Source: Pseudomonas lurida
Lineage (GTDB): Bacteria > Pseudomonadota > Gammaproteobacteria > Pseudomonadales > Pseudomonadaceae
Direction: 5' to 3'
Assembly (NCBI RefSeq): GCF_002563895.1
Contig: NZ_PDJB01000001.1
Location: 1,781,501 to 1,845,500, forward strand
DNA: 64,000 bases
The notes beneath the pieces were generated by a model. It ran no database searches, was not told the origin of the DNA, and saw only the letters and a list, made by a program, of their open reading frames with translations. A program made the translations under genes and the position numbers. The stretch's first letter is position 1. Every line of letters begins with the position of its first letter. Of the stretch, positions 17,421 through 27,234 are shown one piece after another.

Positions 17421-18500
17421 TTATCGAATCTGGGCCATGGTTGGGTAATCCGTGTAACCGCGCTCCTCACCCTGGTAGAAGGTAGTCGGGTCTGCGTCAT
17501 TCAATGCGACACCCTGTTCGAATCGCTCTACCAGATCCGGGTTGGCGAGGAACGCAGTGCCAAAGGACACCAGATCAGCATTTCCTTCTCTGAGGGACGT
17601 TTCTGCGCGTTCCGCGTCATAGCCCCCATTGGCGATGTAGGTGCCTGCGAAACGACGCTTTAGTTCTCTGAAGTCGAATGAACCCGCACCGACTTCTACT
17701 ACGTGAATGTAGGCTAGCCCGTAGCGACTGAGCATTTTCGCTGCGTAGTTGAATGTCGCTTGGGGATCGCTGTCGCTCATGGAGAAGTAATTAAAAATCG
17801 GCGACAGGCGAACGCCCACGCGGCTAGCCCCGAATACTTCGATGACCGACTCCACAACCTCCTTAAGAAACTGAGCTCGATTTTCTGCAGATCCACCGTA
17901 TGAATCGGTTCGGATGTTGGTGCCATCGCGCAGGAACTGATCGATCAAGTAACCGTTCGCACCATGTATTTCCACACCGTCAAAACCTGCACGCTTCGCG
18001 TTTTCAGCACCTTGGCGAAAATCCGCGATCACGCCAGGAATTTCATGCAGACTCAGAGCCCGTGGTGACTCGTAAGGCTTCAATCCTTCAGGCGTGTAGA
18101 TCTCGCCATCAGCCTTGATCGCTGAGGGGGCTACTGGCAGCTGATTATCGATCTGTACTAGGGAGTGTGACAGGCGCCCAACGTGCCAGAGCTGGAGAAA
18201 TATCCGTCCGCCTTCTGCATGCACGGCGTCGGTCACGTGTTTCCAGCCGGCGATTTGCTCGTTGGTGAAAATGCCCGGTGTTCTCATATAGCCTTTGCCT
18301 TGAGCCGAGACCTGAGAACCCTCAGTAATGATGAGGCCGGCGCTTGCACGTTGACGGTAATACTCGACCACTGTGGAAGTTGGAACATCGCCTTGGCCAG
18401 CTCGGCTTCGCGTCAGCGGCGCCATCACCATGTGATTTTTCAGGGGGAGGTTGGCGATTCGGGTGGGGGACAAAAGAAGGTTGAGATTGCTCGCTGTCAT
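17421..18500 (-). CDS. Old Yellow Enzyme-type alkene reductase (NemA-like)
   Basis: A 359-residue FMN-dependent ene-reductase of the N-ethylmaleimide reductase type, reducing activated C=C bonds with NAD(P)H. Signatures: MAPLTRSRA near the N-terminus, IFLQLWHVGRLSH, the substrate-binding pair in EIHGANGYLIDQFLRDGTN (His and Asn), and YGGSAENRAQFL. Full length for the family. A pirin gene lies just upstream on the same strand (72-base gap), a pairing consistent with response to electrophiles. Confidence 0.94.
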   Translation of the reverse strand: MTASNLNLLLSPTRIANLPLKNHMVMAPLTRSRAGQGDVPTSTVVEYYRQRASAGLIITEGSQVSAQGKGYMRTPGIFTNEQIAGWKHVTDAVHAEGGRIFLQLWHVGRLSHSLVQIDNQLPVAPSAIKADGEIYTPEGLKPYESPRALSLHEIPGVIADFRQGAENAKRAGFDGVEIHGANGYLIDQFLRDGTNIRTDSYGGSAENRAQFLKEVVESVIEVFGASRVGVRLSPIFNYFSMSDSDPQATFNYAAKMLSRYGLAYIHVVEVGAGSFDFRELKRRFAGTYIANGGYDAERAETSLREGNADLVSFGTAFLANPDLVERFEQGVALNDADPTTFYQGEERGYTDYPTMAQIR

Positions 18501-18572
18501 GACGTGCCTCAGTATGATTTGGGGTGTTGGATAGTTATCGTCGAGATGATTTTCACGCCGGGTTGAGCGGCG

Positions 18573-19412
18573 CTAGTTGAGCCGTCCTTGCTGCCGCAGC
18601 CGTGTGCCAATCCGCTGTATTTCCGTTTCGCCCTGTGACAGAGCTGCCTTGCTCGTGTGAACCGAGTAGTTACCTGTTACCAGGTCGTACGGATGCTTTA
18701 CCGCCGAGCCCATCACGAAAGAGCAATCGCCTTTCGCGATGAGGTTGATGTGTTGCTCTGACTCTTCGAACACAGCTAATTCGCCGACATTGACCAACCC
18801 CCCTGCATCCAGACTTCCTGAACTAACCGCGAGCCAGGCAATGTTGTGACCCGACGGTGGGGTGTAACGCCAGTGCTCACCGTCTTTTAAACTCACGGCG
18901 AGATAGTTCATTTCACTCGGTACTTCGATCAGGCTTTGGGCTGCCCCGTAACGTCCCAGTAGTACCCGTGCTGGGCCCACTTGTGGAACTTGCGAAGGAT
19001 CAAGGTAGGTACTCATCGCGGGAGCGTTTTCAAGCGGCGGCGGCAATGCCACCCAGAGCTGGAATCCCTGTATTGCGGAATCGCTTGCTAGCTTAGCGTC
19101 GTGCCAAACCCCATTGCCGGCCTGCATCCACTCAACACCACCCGCGAGCAGTAAACCGGTCGCCCCAGTGGTGTCCTCATAAGAGACATCCCCTTTTGTC
19201 ATGAAGGTAACCGTTGCGATTCCTGAGTGCGGATGCATGCCGAAACTCGACTTACCACCACTGGCGTTAAGGCTGAAAATGTCCAGGAAAATAAACGGTT
19301 TCAACAGCTCTCCTAGATCACCTGGACTCATAAGCCTCGTTATGGGGCCATGTGTGGTTCCTTCAGTACGATGGACAATGGCGCGTGGTCGAACTACTAC
19401 GGTGGCGGTCAT
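18573..19412 (-). CDS. Pirin family protein
   Basis: A 279-residue bicupin. The N-terminal cupin holds the metal motif FGMHPHSGIATVTF, followed by GGVEWMQAGNGVWHDAK, which matches the pirin signature with the expected His and Glu ligands. The C-terminal pirin domain includes VSSGSLDAGGLVNVGE. Pirins act as metal-dependent regulators or quercetinase-like dioxygenases. It is divergent from the LysR gene at 19651 across a 238-base gap and precedes the ene-reductase, so all three may be one stress-response unit. Confidence 0.93.
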   Translation of the reverse strand: MTATVVVRPRAIVHRTEGTTHGPITRLMSPGDLGELLKPFIFLDIFSLNASGGKSSFGMHPHSGIATVTFMTKGDVSYEDTTGATGLLLAGGVEWMQAGNGVWHDAKLASDSAIQGFQLWVALPPPLENAPAMSTYLDPSQVPQVGPARVLLGRYGAAQSLIEVPSEMNYLAVSLKDGEHWRYTPPSGHNIAWLAVSSGSLDAGGLVNVGELAVFEESEQHINLIAKGDCSFVMGSAVKHPYDLVTGNYSVHTSKAALSQGETEIQRIGTRLRQQGRLN

Positions 19413-19650
19413 ATGTTTTCTCTTTGTTCTCCCTTGCCGACAGAAGATATCGTCGAGCGGAGTTCCGGCTGCCTGGACTGGATGGGGATTAACTCAGTGA
19501 TGCCGAAAAACCTTGACGGTCAGCCCGTAGGAGATTCCGGCAACTGAAGGTCAGCTGCAGCAATGACTGAAGGATATGCGTCTGTTGATTGCTTTATTAG
19601 ATGGCATAATTGGATTGAACTGATCCATTTTTGGAGTTGGTGGTGGCAAG

Positions 19651-20568
19651 ATGATCGATCTGAATGACGTCGCATTGTTTGTAAAAGTGGTGCGCAGCGG
19701 TAGTTTCGCTGAGGCAGCACGGCAGCTTGGAATGCCCTCAAACACCTTAAGCCGTCGGATTCAACAGCTTGAGGCTCAACTCGGTACAAGGCTGCTGCAG
19801 CGCTCCACGCGCAAGCTCACACTCACCCAGTCTGGCGAGGCTTTTCACGAGCGATGCTGTGGAGCCGTGGATGGACTGATTGACGCTGGTGAGCAGCTGA
19901 TGACAGGAAACCAAGAGCCGAGTGGCACCGTGCGCATTGCGGCAATGGCTGATTTCTTCGACTTCTTTCCTATGGAGTGGGTAGCCGATTTTCTCGAGGC
20001 GCATCCACGGGTACACGTCGACTTTGTGCTGAGTGATGCACGCGCCGATTTGATCGCTGATCGTATCGACATTGCGTTTCGAGGCGGAGCGTTGCAAGAC
20101 TCAGGATATGTTGGTCGCCAACTCCTTGGAGCTGGTAACGAAGGTCTGGTGGCCAGCCCGAATTACCTTAGAAAAAAAGGCGTACCTGATTCGCTTGGAG
20201 ATTTGGTCAATCATGATTGTGTAACTTTTGGCCATCCTAGTGGCGTCACCACCTGGACTCTCCATGGGCCAAATGGTGCAGCGGAAGAAGTGCGGGTCAC
20301 TGGCAGTTTCAATGGAAACACCGCCCAAGCTTTGCGCAAGGCGACGTTGGCCGGGCTAGGAATTGCCTTGCTGCCGCCCGCCATGACTAAGTCTGATCTT
20401 CAGACGGGGCGCCTTGTGTCTGTGCTGCCGCAGTACCATAGAACCGGATACGGCCTGCATGTGCTATACCCCAGCCGGCAACATTTGCCCTTAGCTGTGT
20501 CTGCATTCATTGGGTTGGTGATGGAGAAACTGGAGGGACAAGAATTTCCTGCGACGGCTCTTTCCTGA
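19651..20568 (+). CDS. LysR-family transcriptional regulator
   Basis: A 305-residue LysR protein with HTH FAEAARQLGMPSNTLSRRIQ and the following RLLQRSTRKLTLTQSGEAF, and an effector domain of the CrgA-like subgroup. It is divergent from pirin and the ene-reductase, the usual layout for a LysR regulator and its targets. No catalytic role. Confidence 0.93.
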   Translation: MIDLNDVALFVKVVRSGSFAEAARQLGMPSNTLSRRIQQLEAQLGTRLLQRSTRKLTLTQSGEAFHERCCGAVDGLIDAGEQLMTGNQEPSGTVRIAAMADFFDFFPMEWVADFLEAHPRVHVDFVLSDARADLIADRIDIAFRGGALQDSGYVGRQLLGAGNEGLVASPNYLRKKGVPDSLGDLVNHDCVTFGHPSGVTTWTLHGPNGAAEEVRVTGSFNGNTAQALRKATLAGLGIALLPPAMTKSDLQTGRLVSVLPQYHRTGYGLHVLYPSRQHLPLAVSAFIGLVMEKLEGQEFPATALS

Positions 20569-20785
20569 TCCATGCATTGTCGAAATATCGACAATTGGGT
20601 CGTGCTCGATTGAGAGGAGGGTAGGCGTGATAATGTCTTCACGAGCCCGTGATTCTAGTGCAGGCTGGGGAACGACCTTTCTAATCGCCGCCAGAGGCTT
20701 ATTCTCAATGTAAATTTGAAGCAGTGGTTGGTCAGAACGAATTCGAATGACTAGCAAGGTCTAATAAATACTCAAGGGATCCTTT

Positions 20786-21153
20786 GTGGCTTCAACTTTA
20801 ATAGGCATTATCACCCGCGACCTTGGCGCGGAGGCCTATTCCGAGTACGCAGAGTTCCAGATTAGCGATCCAGATGTAATCGTTAGCGCCGCTAGGCAAA
20901 CGCTCGATTCGATCCCTCCATCATTTGGTTCTTGCGTCATGGTCAGTGCTGGCTTCACTGCCATTCTCAAATCTCAACGGATACCCGCAGTTGTCGTCCT
21001 GGGAGACCTGCTGATTAACGGCCAGTATGCTTTCGAATGCAGGGGAACATTCCAGGGGCAACCTACGAGGGAGAGTTTGTGGACGCCAAGTGGGACGGTC
21101 ACGCCTGGGTAATGCTCGCGGATGTGCTCTGCGACCTATCCATCTTCCGAGTA
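20786..21153 (+). pseudogene. Frameshifted hypothetical gene, 3' end lost at an IS66 remnant
   Basis: A GTG start after AAGGGATCC opens a frame reading MASTLIGIITRD and on to NGQYAFEC at about 21040. A single-base shift then continues it as GNIPGATYEGEFVDAKWDGH and VMLADVLCDLSIF. Beyond IFR the sequence turns into IS66 transposase code. The pieces together resemble a small protein with a buried Cys and a WDGHAWV segment, a pattern seen in transglutaminase-like proteins, but I cannot name the family. Decay by frameshift plus IS truncation is the simplest reading. The 217 bases before it (20569-20785) show no gene. Confidence 0.6.
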
Positions 21154-21154
21154 A

Positions 21155-21621
21155 GCCCTGCGTTATATCCAGTTTCTGTACGAAATCGAAAGCGAAGTCC
21201 GCGATCTGGAGCCGGATTTAAGGCGTCGAATACGACAAGAAAAAGCTGTACGGGTGATGAACATGCTCCATGCCTGGATGAGCGCCCAGCGCGATCTGGT
21301 GCCCGAAGGCTCAGCCATCAGCAGAGCACTCGATACAGCCTGAAACGCTGGGCAGCGCTATCGCTCTACATCGATGACGGGGCAGTACCCATTGACAACA
21401 ATTAGGCCGAAAACCAAATCAGGTCATGTGCTCTTGGGCGCAAAAACTGGCTCTTCGCTGGATCACTACGCAGCGGCAAACGGGCGGCGGCAATCATGAC
21501 CTTGATCCAGTCTGCGCGGCTGAATGGTCATGATCCGTATGCGTATCTGAAGGATGTTCTCACGCGCCTACCGACGCACCGGGCGAGTGAGATCGATCAG
21601 TTGCTACCGCATAGTTGGTGA
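21155..21621 (+). mobile_element. IS66-family TnpC C-terminal remnant
   Basis: Codes for the last roughly 155 residues of an IS66 transposase: LRYIQFLYEIESEVRDLEPD, then LKRWAALSLYIDDGAVPIDN, GRKNWLFAGSLRSGKRAAA, IMTLIQSARLNGHDPYAYLK and a terminal IDQLLPHSW. It carries one frameshift (near 21340) and one in-frame TAG (21404), so it is inactive. No terminal inverted repeat or other IS66 ORF is left. It abuts the broken gene at 20786. Confidence 0.88.
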
Positions 21622-21681
21622 CCAATTAATCACAACTGGTAGGGGTAGTCAGTATTCCTGTCGCTATAGCATCTTTGCGAG

Positions 21682-22626
21682 TTAAACAGCCGGAGAGTGA
21701 CGGGGAGTACGATGACAATTCAGACACCACACGACACCGGTGACCAGAAGTGCAATCGCCGCAATTTCATATGAGTCGGGCAGCCGATGCTCCCATAGAA
21801 ATCCAAAAACCAGCGCCGCTAACGTCTCAATCACGAGCACTTGTCCGCTTAGTGCCAGTGGTAGAAGTCGGCTCGCCTGATTCCAGCACGCATTACCCAC
21901 AACCGAAGATAAAAACGCTACGCCACCGGCTACCATGACAAAGTGTAGCCATTCGGAGTTGCCATGCGTTCCGACCTGCCAGCCTAGGACAGGTACCGCC
22001 AAAAGCAGTGACTGAGCGCCAGTCATGACCCCTGTCAGCAGTGCCCAGTCATGAGCGGAAACGCTTGCTACTTGAGCCAGCCGCCGGGCGTTGCTCACTG
22101 CGAACCAACTCCATGTCACTAACGCGCCCGCTGCGCATAGAATTCCGGCGACGTTTGTCAGTATGTCTGGCTTGTCGCCGTTGATCAGTGCGTGCCAGCT
22201 GATGAGTACGACCCCGCCCACAGCGCAGAACAGCGAGGGAGTGAGCTTGCGCAAAGAAATTGCGTTGACGTCATGACGACCTGCCAGCGTGACGAACACC
22301 GGAATGAGTCCGACGATCAGAGACGTTGTGGCAATGCCAACCAACTGCACACCGGTGCCGACTAGCGTGTAGTAAATGAGGTTCCCAATCAGGCTAAGCC
22401 AGAAGAGTGACTTCCAGTCGGCGGTAGTGAGATTGGCGCAAACGCGCCTCCAGCGGGGCATAAGCAAGGCCACCGAAATCGCGCCGTAGCAGAGAAATCT
22501 CAGAACGGCGAATTGCAGGCCGCTCAGCCCCGGGGTGAGCTGGGGGCCGAGGAAGATCACTCCCCAACACAGGCCCGCGCAAACTCCGTAGACAATGCCC
22601 TTTAGCAGTAATCGATCAGCAAGCAT
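21682..22626 (-). CDS. EamA/DMT-superfamily transporter
   Basis: A protein of about 314 residues with ten predicted membrane segments, in two EamA repeats (residues about 5-140 and 160-300). The end of each repeat shows the usual pattern (FCAVGGVVLISWHALINGD and AIALLVTGVVWCLNCHR). The start at MLADRLLLKG (22626) is preferred over one 42 bases upstream. Export of a metabolite is the usual role. It neighbours an AraC-type gene on the same strand, 79 bases upstream, which may control it. Confidence 0.9.
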   Translation of the reverse strand: MLADRLLLKGIVYGVCAGLCWGVIFLGPQLTPGLSGLQFAVLRFLCYGAISVALLMPRWRRVCANLTTADWKSLFWLSLIGNLIYYTLVGTGVQLVGIATTSLIVGLIPVFVTLAGRHDVNAISLRKLTPSLFCAVGGVVLISWHALINGDKPDILTNVAGILCAAGALVTWSWFAVSNARRLAQVASVSAHDWALLTGVMTGAQSLLLAVPVLGWQVGTHGNSEWLHFVMVAGGVAFLSSVVGNACWNQASRLLPLALSGQVLVIETLAALVFGFLWEHRLPDSYEIAAIALLVTGVVWCLNCHRTPRHSPAV

Positions 22627-22705
22627 TTCATCCCCGCTCCAAAGCGTTATGGGTAAAGTCTGGAGCAACTGATTCGGGGAGTATTGTCGGTAACTGCGGG
22701 ATTTT

Positions 22706-23434
22706 TTACCCAGACTGTTTTTGCGTTTTACGATAAACCGCCGGGGTCGTGGCCCTCACGCGCTGCATGGCACGGGTCAGCGATGCCTGGTCGCTAAAGC
22801 CGGCACGCAAGGCAATCTCGGATATGGTCAATGAGGTTCCACGCAACCATCGTTGAGCTTCTTGCAGGCGTAAATCAGTCAACCAAACTTGAGGACTCAT
22901 CTCGAACATTAGCCGGAAACGTTGGTGCATCTGACTCATGCTCATTTTTGCTACTTGAGCCATGCTTTCATTGCTCCAGTTCGCTCCAGGATCCGCCTGA
23001 ATACGAGCGATCAACTGCTTCATGGGGTCTGGAAAGCGGGAGATATCCGGATTTAGAGACGATAAAAGCAGAGGCCCCAATTGGGAGGCCGCGATGGACA
23101 ATTGTGCATTGCCGATTAGCTCAGCGAACTCTATAAGCCGACGAGTAGCGGGGGAAATGGGCACATATATTTTCTGAGCAAGACGCTCGATCTGGAGCGT
23201 TTCCATAATCGTCGGCGCACAGTCCAAAACTAAAAAACGGCTATCAAGGTTAGTCTGCTGCGAATGGATCGAGCCAGGTGTCACAAGCGCTGCCAATGAC
23301 TGATCAATGCAGCCGCCGCGACCGTTTACGTCAATTTCCATTTCGCCACGAATCGGCAGTACCAATTGAGCATGCTCGTGGTGGTGGTGACGGTCTTCCC
23401 TCTCATAGCTGCGAACTTCAAGACTAAGAAACAT
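22706..23434 (-). CDS. AraC-family transcriptional regulator
   Basis: A 242-residue protein with an N-terminal cupin-like sensor (histidine-rich EDRHHHHEHAQLVLPIRGEM) and a C-terminal double HTH (MAQVAKMSMSQMHQRFRLMF, then ISEIALRAGFSDQASLTRAM). Complete for this short AraC class. Probable regulator of the downstream EamA transporter on the same strand. Confidence 0.9.
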   Translation of the reverse strand: MFLSLEVRSYEREDRHHHHEHAQLVLPIRGEMEIDVNGRGGCIDQSLAALVTPGSIHSQQTNLDSRFLVLDCAPTIMETLQIERLAQKIYVPISPATRRLIEFAELIGNAQLSIAASQLGPLLLSSLNPDISRFPDPMKQLIARIQADPGANWSNESMAQVAKMSMSQMHQRFRLMFEMSPQVWLTDLRLQEAQRWLRGTSLTISEIALRAGFSDQASLTRAMQRVRATTPAVYRKTQKQSG

Positions 23435-23647
23435 TACTGCACCTTCCGGCCCGTCTGGTTATCCAAGGTTGACGTCCCAAAACGCCCAATGCGCGCCCGC
23501 GTTAGGTCAGACTTGCCACTGATTCTAACATCTACGGATCAGCCCGTTGGTCGCACAACCTGTATTGGCCATACACTTACGGAACAACAGCGTATCAGGC
23601 CGGCATACAGGCAAATCATGTCAAGAAGGTTACTTAAGCCACGATGA

Positions 23648-24997
23648 TTATGTGGGAATAATCGCAGAGTCGGTTCGACCCAATGATTTCAAGTACAAAG
23701 ATACGACTGTTCCCTTGTCGGGTGCATTATCCACCATGACCGTGCCCCCAGCGTTCTCTGCGAACTTACGGACTTGCGATAAGCCCAAGCCCGTACCTTT
23801 TCCTCTTTCCTTTGTGGTGAAAAAAGGATCAAAAATTTTAGCCGCCAGGTCATCTGGTATACCTGGCCCGGTATCAGTGACGCTGAGCACGACGTAATTG
23901 CCTCCAGCCAGTGTTACGTCATCATCAACCCGCATCAGTCGCGTTGAAATGCAGATACTTCCTGCTGGCCCGAGCGCATCCCTGGCATTTGTGAGAAGGT
24001 TCAAGACAGCTGCATTCAACTGGGCTTCTTCACACATCACTGCGGTGTCGGGGGCTGACAGGTCGAAAGTCAGCTCAACACTTTCGGTCGCGGTGCGAGA
24101 CAACACATCGCGCATTGCATCAAGTCGAGCATTAACGTCAACGCACACCAAATTTGGGCTGTCGAGTCGAACACAAGAAAGCAGATGATTGACCAACTGC
24201 CGTCCCTGTTCGACCGTCTGCAATCCGGTATCACTAAATTGCTCGACATCTTTTGGTCGTCTGGCGCGCAAGCGGATCATCTGCAAACTTGCGCTTAGCG
24301 CTTGAAGAATATTGTTGAAGTCGTGCGCAATACTGGCCGTGACCATTCCCAAGGAGGAGATACGCTTGGCGTGACGCAGTGACTCTTCGGCCACTTGATT
24401 AAGTGCATTCGCCTGAGCCAGTTCTTGTTCAAGCATTTCTGCTCGCCGCTCTATTTGATGTCTGAGCAGGCGCAATTGCAACAACGAAGCGGTCTGTCTC
24501 GCCAATGCCAACAATGCCGTGCGCTGTGGTGCTGTCAGGGTTCGCGGCTTGGTATCAATCACGCACACCGTACCCAGAGCGTGCCCCGTATCGTCAATGA
24601 TAGGAGCTCCCGCGTAAAAGCGAATGTAGGGCGGGCCAAGCACCAGCGCGCTGTGTTCAAAGCGCGGGTCGAGTCTGGCATCTTCGACAGTCAACACATC
24701 GGCGGTAGCCAGGATCGCGTGCGCGCAAAACGCCAGATCCCGATGCGTCTCCCTCACGTCCAGCCCGACGCACGCCTTGAACCACTGGCGTTCTCTATCC
24801 ACCAGAGAAACCAGCGCGACCGGCACTTCACACAAGGTGCTCGCGAGCACGACGATATCGTCGAATTCTTTCTCCGGAGCTGAGTCCAGCACCCCGAGAT
24901 GCTCTAGCGACAGGGCTCTTTCATCCTCGTTCGGAGGAAAGGGGGCAGGAATGTGGGGCATCTGATTATGCATCGCTGAGGGCAGTAGGGCGATCAT
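23648..24997 (-). CDS. GAF-domain sensor histidine kinase
   Basis: Up to 449 residues. A GAF domain covers about residues 30-190 (VALVSLVDRERQWFKACVG, DLAFCAHAIL). A coiled linker leads to a HisKA box SIAHDFNNILQAL and an HATPase domain with NLLTNARDAL (N box), DTGPGIPDDLA (G1) and FDPFFTTKERGKGTGLGLS (F/G2). No membrane segment, so it is cytoplasmic. No response regulator lies next to it, making it an orphan. Several in-frame Met codons (24997, 24973, 24961) lack a clear ribosome site, so the exact start is uncertain. Confidence 0.9.
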   Translation of the reverse strand: MIALLPSAMHNQMPHIPAPFPPNEDERALSLEHLGVLDSAPEKEFDDIVVLASTLCEVPVALVSLVDRERQWFKACVGLDVRETHRDLAFCAHAILATADVLTVEDARLDPRFEHSALVLGPPYIRFYAGAPIIDDTGHALGTVCVIDTKPRTLTAPQRTALLALARQTASLLQLRLLRHQIERRAEMLEQELAQANALNQVAEESLRHAKRISSLGMVTASIAHDFNNILQALSASLQMIRLRARRPKDVEQFSDTGLQTVEQGRQLVNHLLSCVRLDSPNLVCVDVNARLDAMRDVLSRTATESVELTFDLSAPDTAVMCEEAQLNAAVLNLLTNARDALGPAGSICISTRLMRVDDDVTLAGGNYVVLSVTDTGPGIPDDLAAKIFDPFFTTKERGKGTGLGLSQVRKFAENAGGTVMVDNAPDKGTVVSLYLKSLGRTDSAIIPT

Positions 24998-25180
24998 GCT
25001 GTTTTGATAGCTTGGACAGCAAGAAATTGTTTCTCCATCCGAACAGCGATGTATCTGTTTCCAGATAGCACTCGAAGGGCCGGCGACGAGTGGTAGTCGT
25101 CAACCGTGGAACTCCCGGTCGCAGTCGCCAGTCAATTTTTCTGTCCAGATAGGACACCTATTCCTAACCGGGAGACAACC

Positions 25181-25360
25181 ATGAGTGGTACTTCAGACAA
25201 AATCAAAGGCCTGGCCAACGAAGCTATCGGTAACGTGAAGCAAGGTGTCGGCAAGGTCACAGGCAATGAGAAGCTACAGGTCGAAGGTGCCATCCAAGAA
25301 AAGAAAGGTGAAGCACAGCAAGTGGCTGGCAAGGTCAAAGACGCCGTAGACAAAAAGTAG
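25181..25360 (+). CDS. CsbD-family stress protein
   Basis: A 59-residue, highly charged CsbD-like protein: SDKIKGLANEAIGNVKQG followed by KGEAQQVAGKVKDAVDKK. The start at 25181 follows GGGAG. CsbD proteins are induced in general stress in bacteria; the molecular role is unknown. Followed by a long hairpin and then a second CsbD-like gene. Confidence 0.9.
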   Translation: MSGTSDKIKGLANEAIGNVKQGVGKVTGNEKLQVEGAIQEKKGEAQQVAGKVKDAVDKK

Positions 25361-25383
25361 TTCTAGGCGGTAACACCGTTTCG

Positions 25384-25415
25384 CTGCGATGGCTATCGGA
25401 TGGTAGCCATCGCAG
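25384..25415 (+). terminator. Hairpin between the two CsbD-like genes
   Basis: A perfect 12-bp stem (CTGCGATGGCTA with TAGCCATCGCAG) around an 8-base loop, 23 bases after the first CsbD stop. There is no T run, so it may be an mRNA-stabilising or attenuating hairpin rather than a full terminator. Confidence 0.6.
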
Positions 25416-25460
25416 TTCACTCATTCTGAGCTTCCAACTTATACGAAGGTTTAATCAATC

Positions 25461-25709
25461 ATGAGAAGTGAGCAGGTAGAAGGTGTTGTAGAAAAGGTTG
25501 CCGGTAAAGCCCAAAGCGCAGTCGGAAAACTGCTTGGTGATTCGAAGCTGGAAGCCGAAGGTGCGGGACGCCAAGCTGCCGGTCAGCTGACTCAAACCTA
25601 TGGCGATGCCCTGGACAGCGTATCCACGTTCGTTAAAGAGAAACCAGTTGCTGCAATCGCGATTGGTGCAATTGCTCTGCTGGTTCTAGACCGTCTCTTT
25701 CGCCGCTGA
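25461..25709 (+). CDS. CsbD-like protein with C-terminal membrane anchor
   Basis: An 82-residue protein: a CsbD-like N-terminal half (VEKVAGKAQSAVGKLLGDSK), then KEKPVAAIAIGAIALLVLDR, a short hydrophobic anchor ending in Arg-Arg, as in ElaB/YqjD-type inner-membrane-tethered proteins. It pairs with the soluble CsbD gene upstream and probably shares its stress control. It is the last ordinary chromosomal gene before the accessory region. Confidence 0.85.
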   Translation: MRSEQVEGVVEKVAGKAQSAVGKLLGDSKLEAEGAGRQAAGQLTQTYGDALDSVSTFVKEKPVAAIAIGAIALLVLDRLFRR

Positions 25710-25902
25710 GTAAGGAAAAGGACGTTTCGACAGGGGTGCTCCCTTTAACGTTTATCGCCTCCGTCCCCTAGAACTGTCCATCAGCGGGCTGCGGGGGTAC
25801 GAGGGCAGGTATGCACAACTCACTTCCATCCAAGCAGCACGTCCAAATTACGACGAGGCTATTGGGCCACAAATCTCTTGGAAGGGTGACTAGGGGTCAG
25901 TA

Positions 25903-26003
25903 GCAAGCGGAGCGCGCAGGCGGGAGGATGGAAGCCCACAGGGCCAAGACTCGGCAACATCGAGGCTTGGTTTACGACAGCCGTCCTCGTAGAGGCCCGT
26001 TCG
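25903..26003 (+). repeat. Structured island repeat, copy A
   Basis: First of five copies of a roughly 100-nt element sharing the blocks AAGCGGAGCGC, GATGGAAGCCC, AGGGCC and TTTACGACA. Copy A folds as GCCC-ACA-GGGC, then CCAAG(A)CTCG / CGAG(G)CTTGG with an A opposed to G, then CCTC-GTA-GAGG. It ends 12 bases from the stop codon of the minus-strand phosphatase gene and marks the left limit of the accessory region. The family name is unknown to me. Confidence 0.8.
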
Positions 26004-26014
26004 AACTTGGCTCC

Positions 26015-27166
26015 CTAGAGCGCTTTCAGGAGACGCTCAAGCGTCTGATGTTCCCAAGTGCTGAGCAACGCTATTGGGTCAGTACCAAAGCGATCTCCAG
26101 AGTCAAACGACCAGCGTCGCCCATCAGAGCTGATGCACTCTTCGCAGTAGTCGAGCGTGTCACAGTCGTTGTAGATCGATATCCGCCAACCCTCGACGCT
26201 CACCACGAAATGGCCCGCATAAATCTCATCCCAAGACGGCTGACTGACCTTGGTCATCGACCGTCGCTCGAAGATGACCTCTCGCAATAATTGGCATACC
26301 TTTCTCGCTGAGATCTCCGCCGTAGTGTTTCCGCTAACGCTACCTACTTGGGATGAACGAGCTGCGGTTCTGGCCTCTTTCAGCCTTTGCTCAGCGTACA
26401 TAGCCGGATCATCGTCTGGCGGAGGGTAGCCTGCTGCTGCGAGAGTTTCGGCGCGCTCCTCAATGAGCAGACGTTCTGGATCTCGAGTGACTTGATAAGC
26501 TCTGCCCGGCACGCGCCAAGTGGGGTCCATTCGTGGCTCCCTAGTGGCTGACCGGCTTACTTTCCAACCGGCTTCGTCGGTATCTTTCGAAAGCAGACAC
26601 TCACCACAATTGGGCACGTGGTTTGCGATCTCATACTCACGCCAGTCCACCATAGCTCCGCCGTCAATGCCGAGCGATTTGCGCTCAATTAGCCAGGCTA
26701 CAGCGTTAATGAACTGGCCATGAGAGTACGCAACGATGTCTTGGGCGGGATGCTTTGCAACATACTCCAAGAAAGACTGAGCTCTAGCTATGAAATCTAG
26801 AAATGACTCAGCGCCTTCACCATCCGTGAAACCAGGATCTGCTTTGGCCCAATACGCCTCAACCCATTCTCGTCTTTGAGCGACGGTTGTATTAGCGCAA
26901 CGCTCAGGTTCGAGGTAAGTGAATTCGTGGATGGGCCAGGTTTCAAAAGGGATAAGAGGAAACACCGCTGCGGTCGCCATAGCGGTTGAGTGCGCTCGGG
27001 TGAAAGGCGAGGCAACGATCAGAGCCGGAGCATGGTTGAACGACAATGCCACCAGCTGCGCTTGCTCAACTCCTCTTGGGGTGAGAGTAATGGTCGCGTG
27101 ATCTAAAGTGGCTTCGCCCGCGTTCGCAGCGCTTTCTCCATGTCGTATTAGTCTCACATGCTTCAT
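26015..27166 (-). CDS. Histidine phosphatase family protein with extra C-terminal domain
   Basis: A 383-residue protein. Residues about 1-190 are a phosphoglycerate-mutase-like histidine phosphatase: catalytic LIRHGESAANAGEA, a second Arg in ASPFTRAHSTAMA, the acid region HEFTYLEPERC and the second His in VAYSHGQFINA. Residues about 290-383 form a separate small domain (HFVVSVEGWRISIYNDCDTL, then DYCEECISSDGRRW) of unknown role. It shares the A-B repeat interval with a metallophosphatase. A decayed start of a homologue lies at 45258-45326. The substrate is unknown. Confidence 0.85.
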   Translation of the reverse strand: MKHVRLIRHGESAANAGEATLDHATITLTPRGVEQAQLVALSFNHAPALIVASPFTRAHSTAMATAAVFPLIPFETWPIHEFTYLEPERCANTTVAQRREWVEAYWAKADPGFTDGEGAESFLDFIARAQSFLEYVAKHPAQDIVAYSHGQFINAVAWLIERKSLGIDGGAMVDWREYEIANHVPNCGECLLSKDTDEAGWKVSRSATREPRMDPTWRVPGRAYQVTRDPERLLIEERAETLAAAGYPPPDDDPAMYAEQRLKEARTAARSSQVGSVSGNTTAEISARKVCQLLREVIFERRSMTKVSQPSWDEIYAGHFVVSVEGWRISIYNDCDTLDYCEECISSDGRRWSFDSGDRFGTDPIALLSTWEHQTLERLLKAL

Positions 27167-27234
27167 TTACGAACTACTCGCACAGATTCGGCCATCATTT
27201 CTGTTAGATCCCCAAGGTTACTGGTACTCAACCC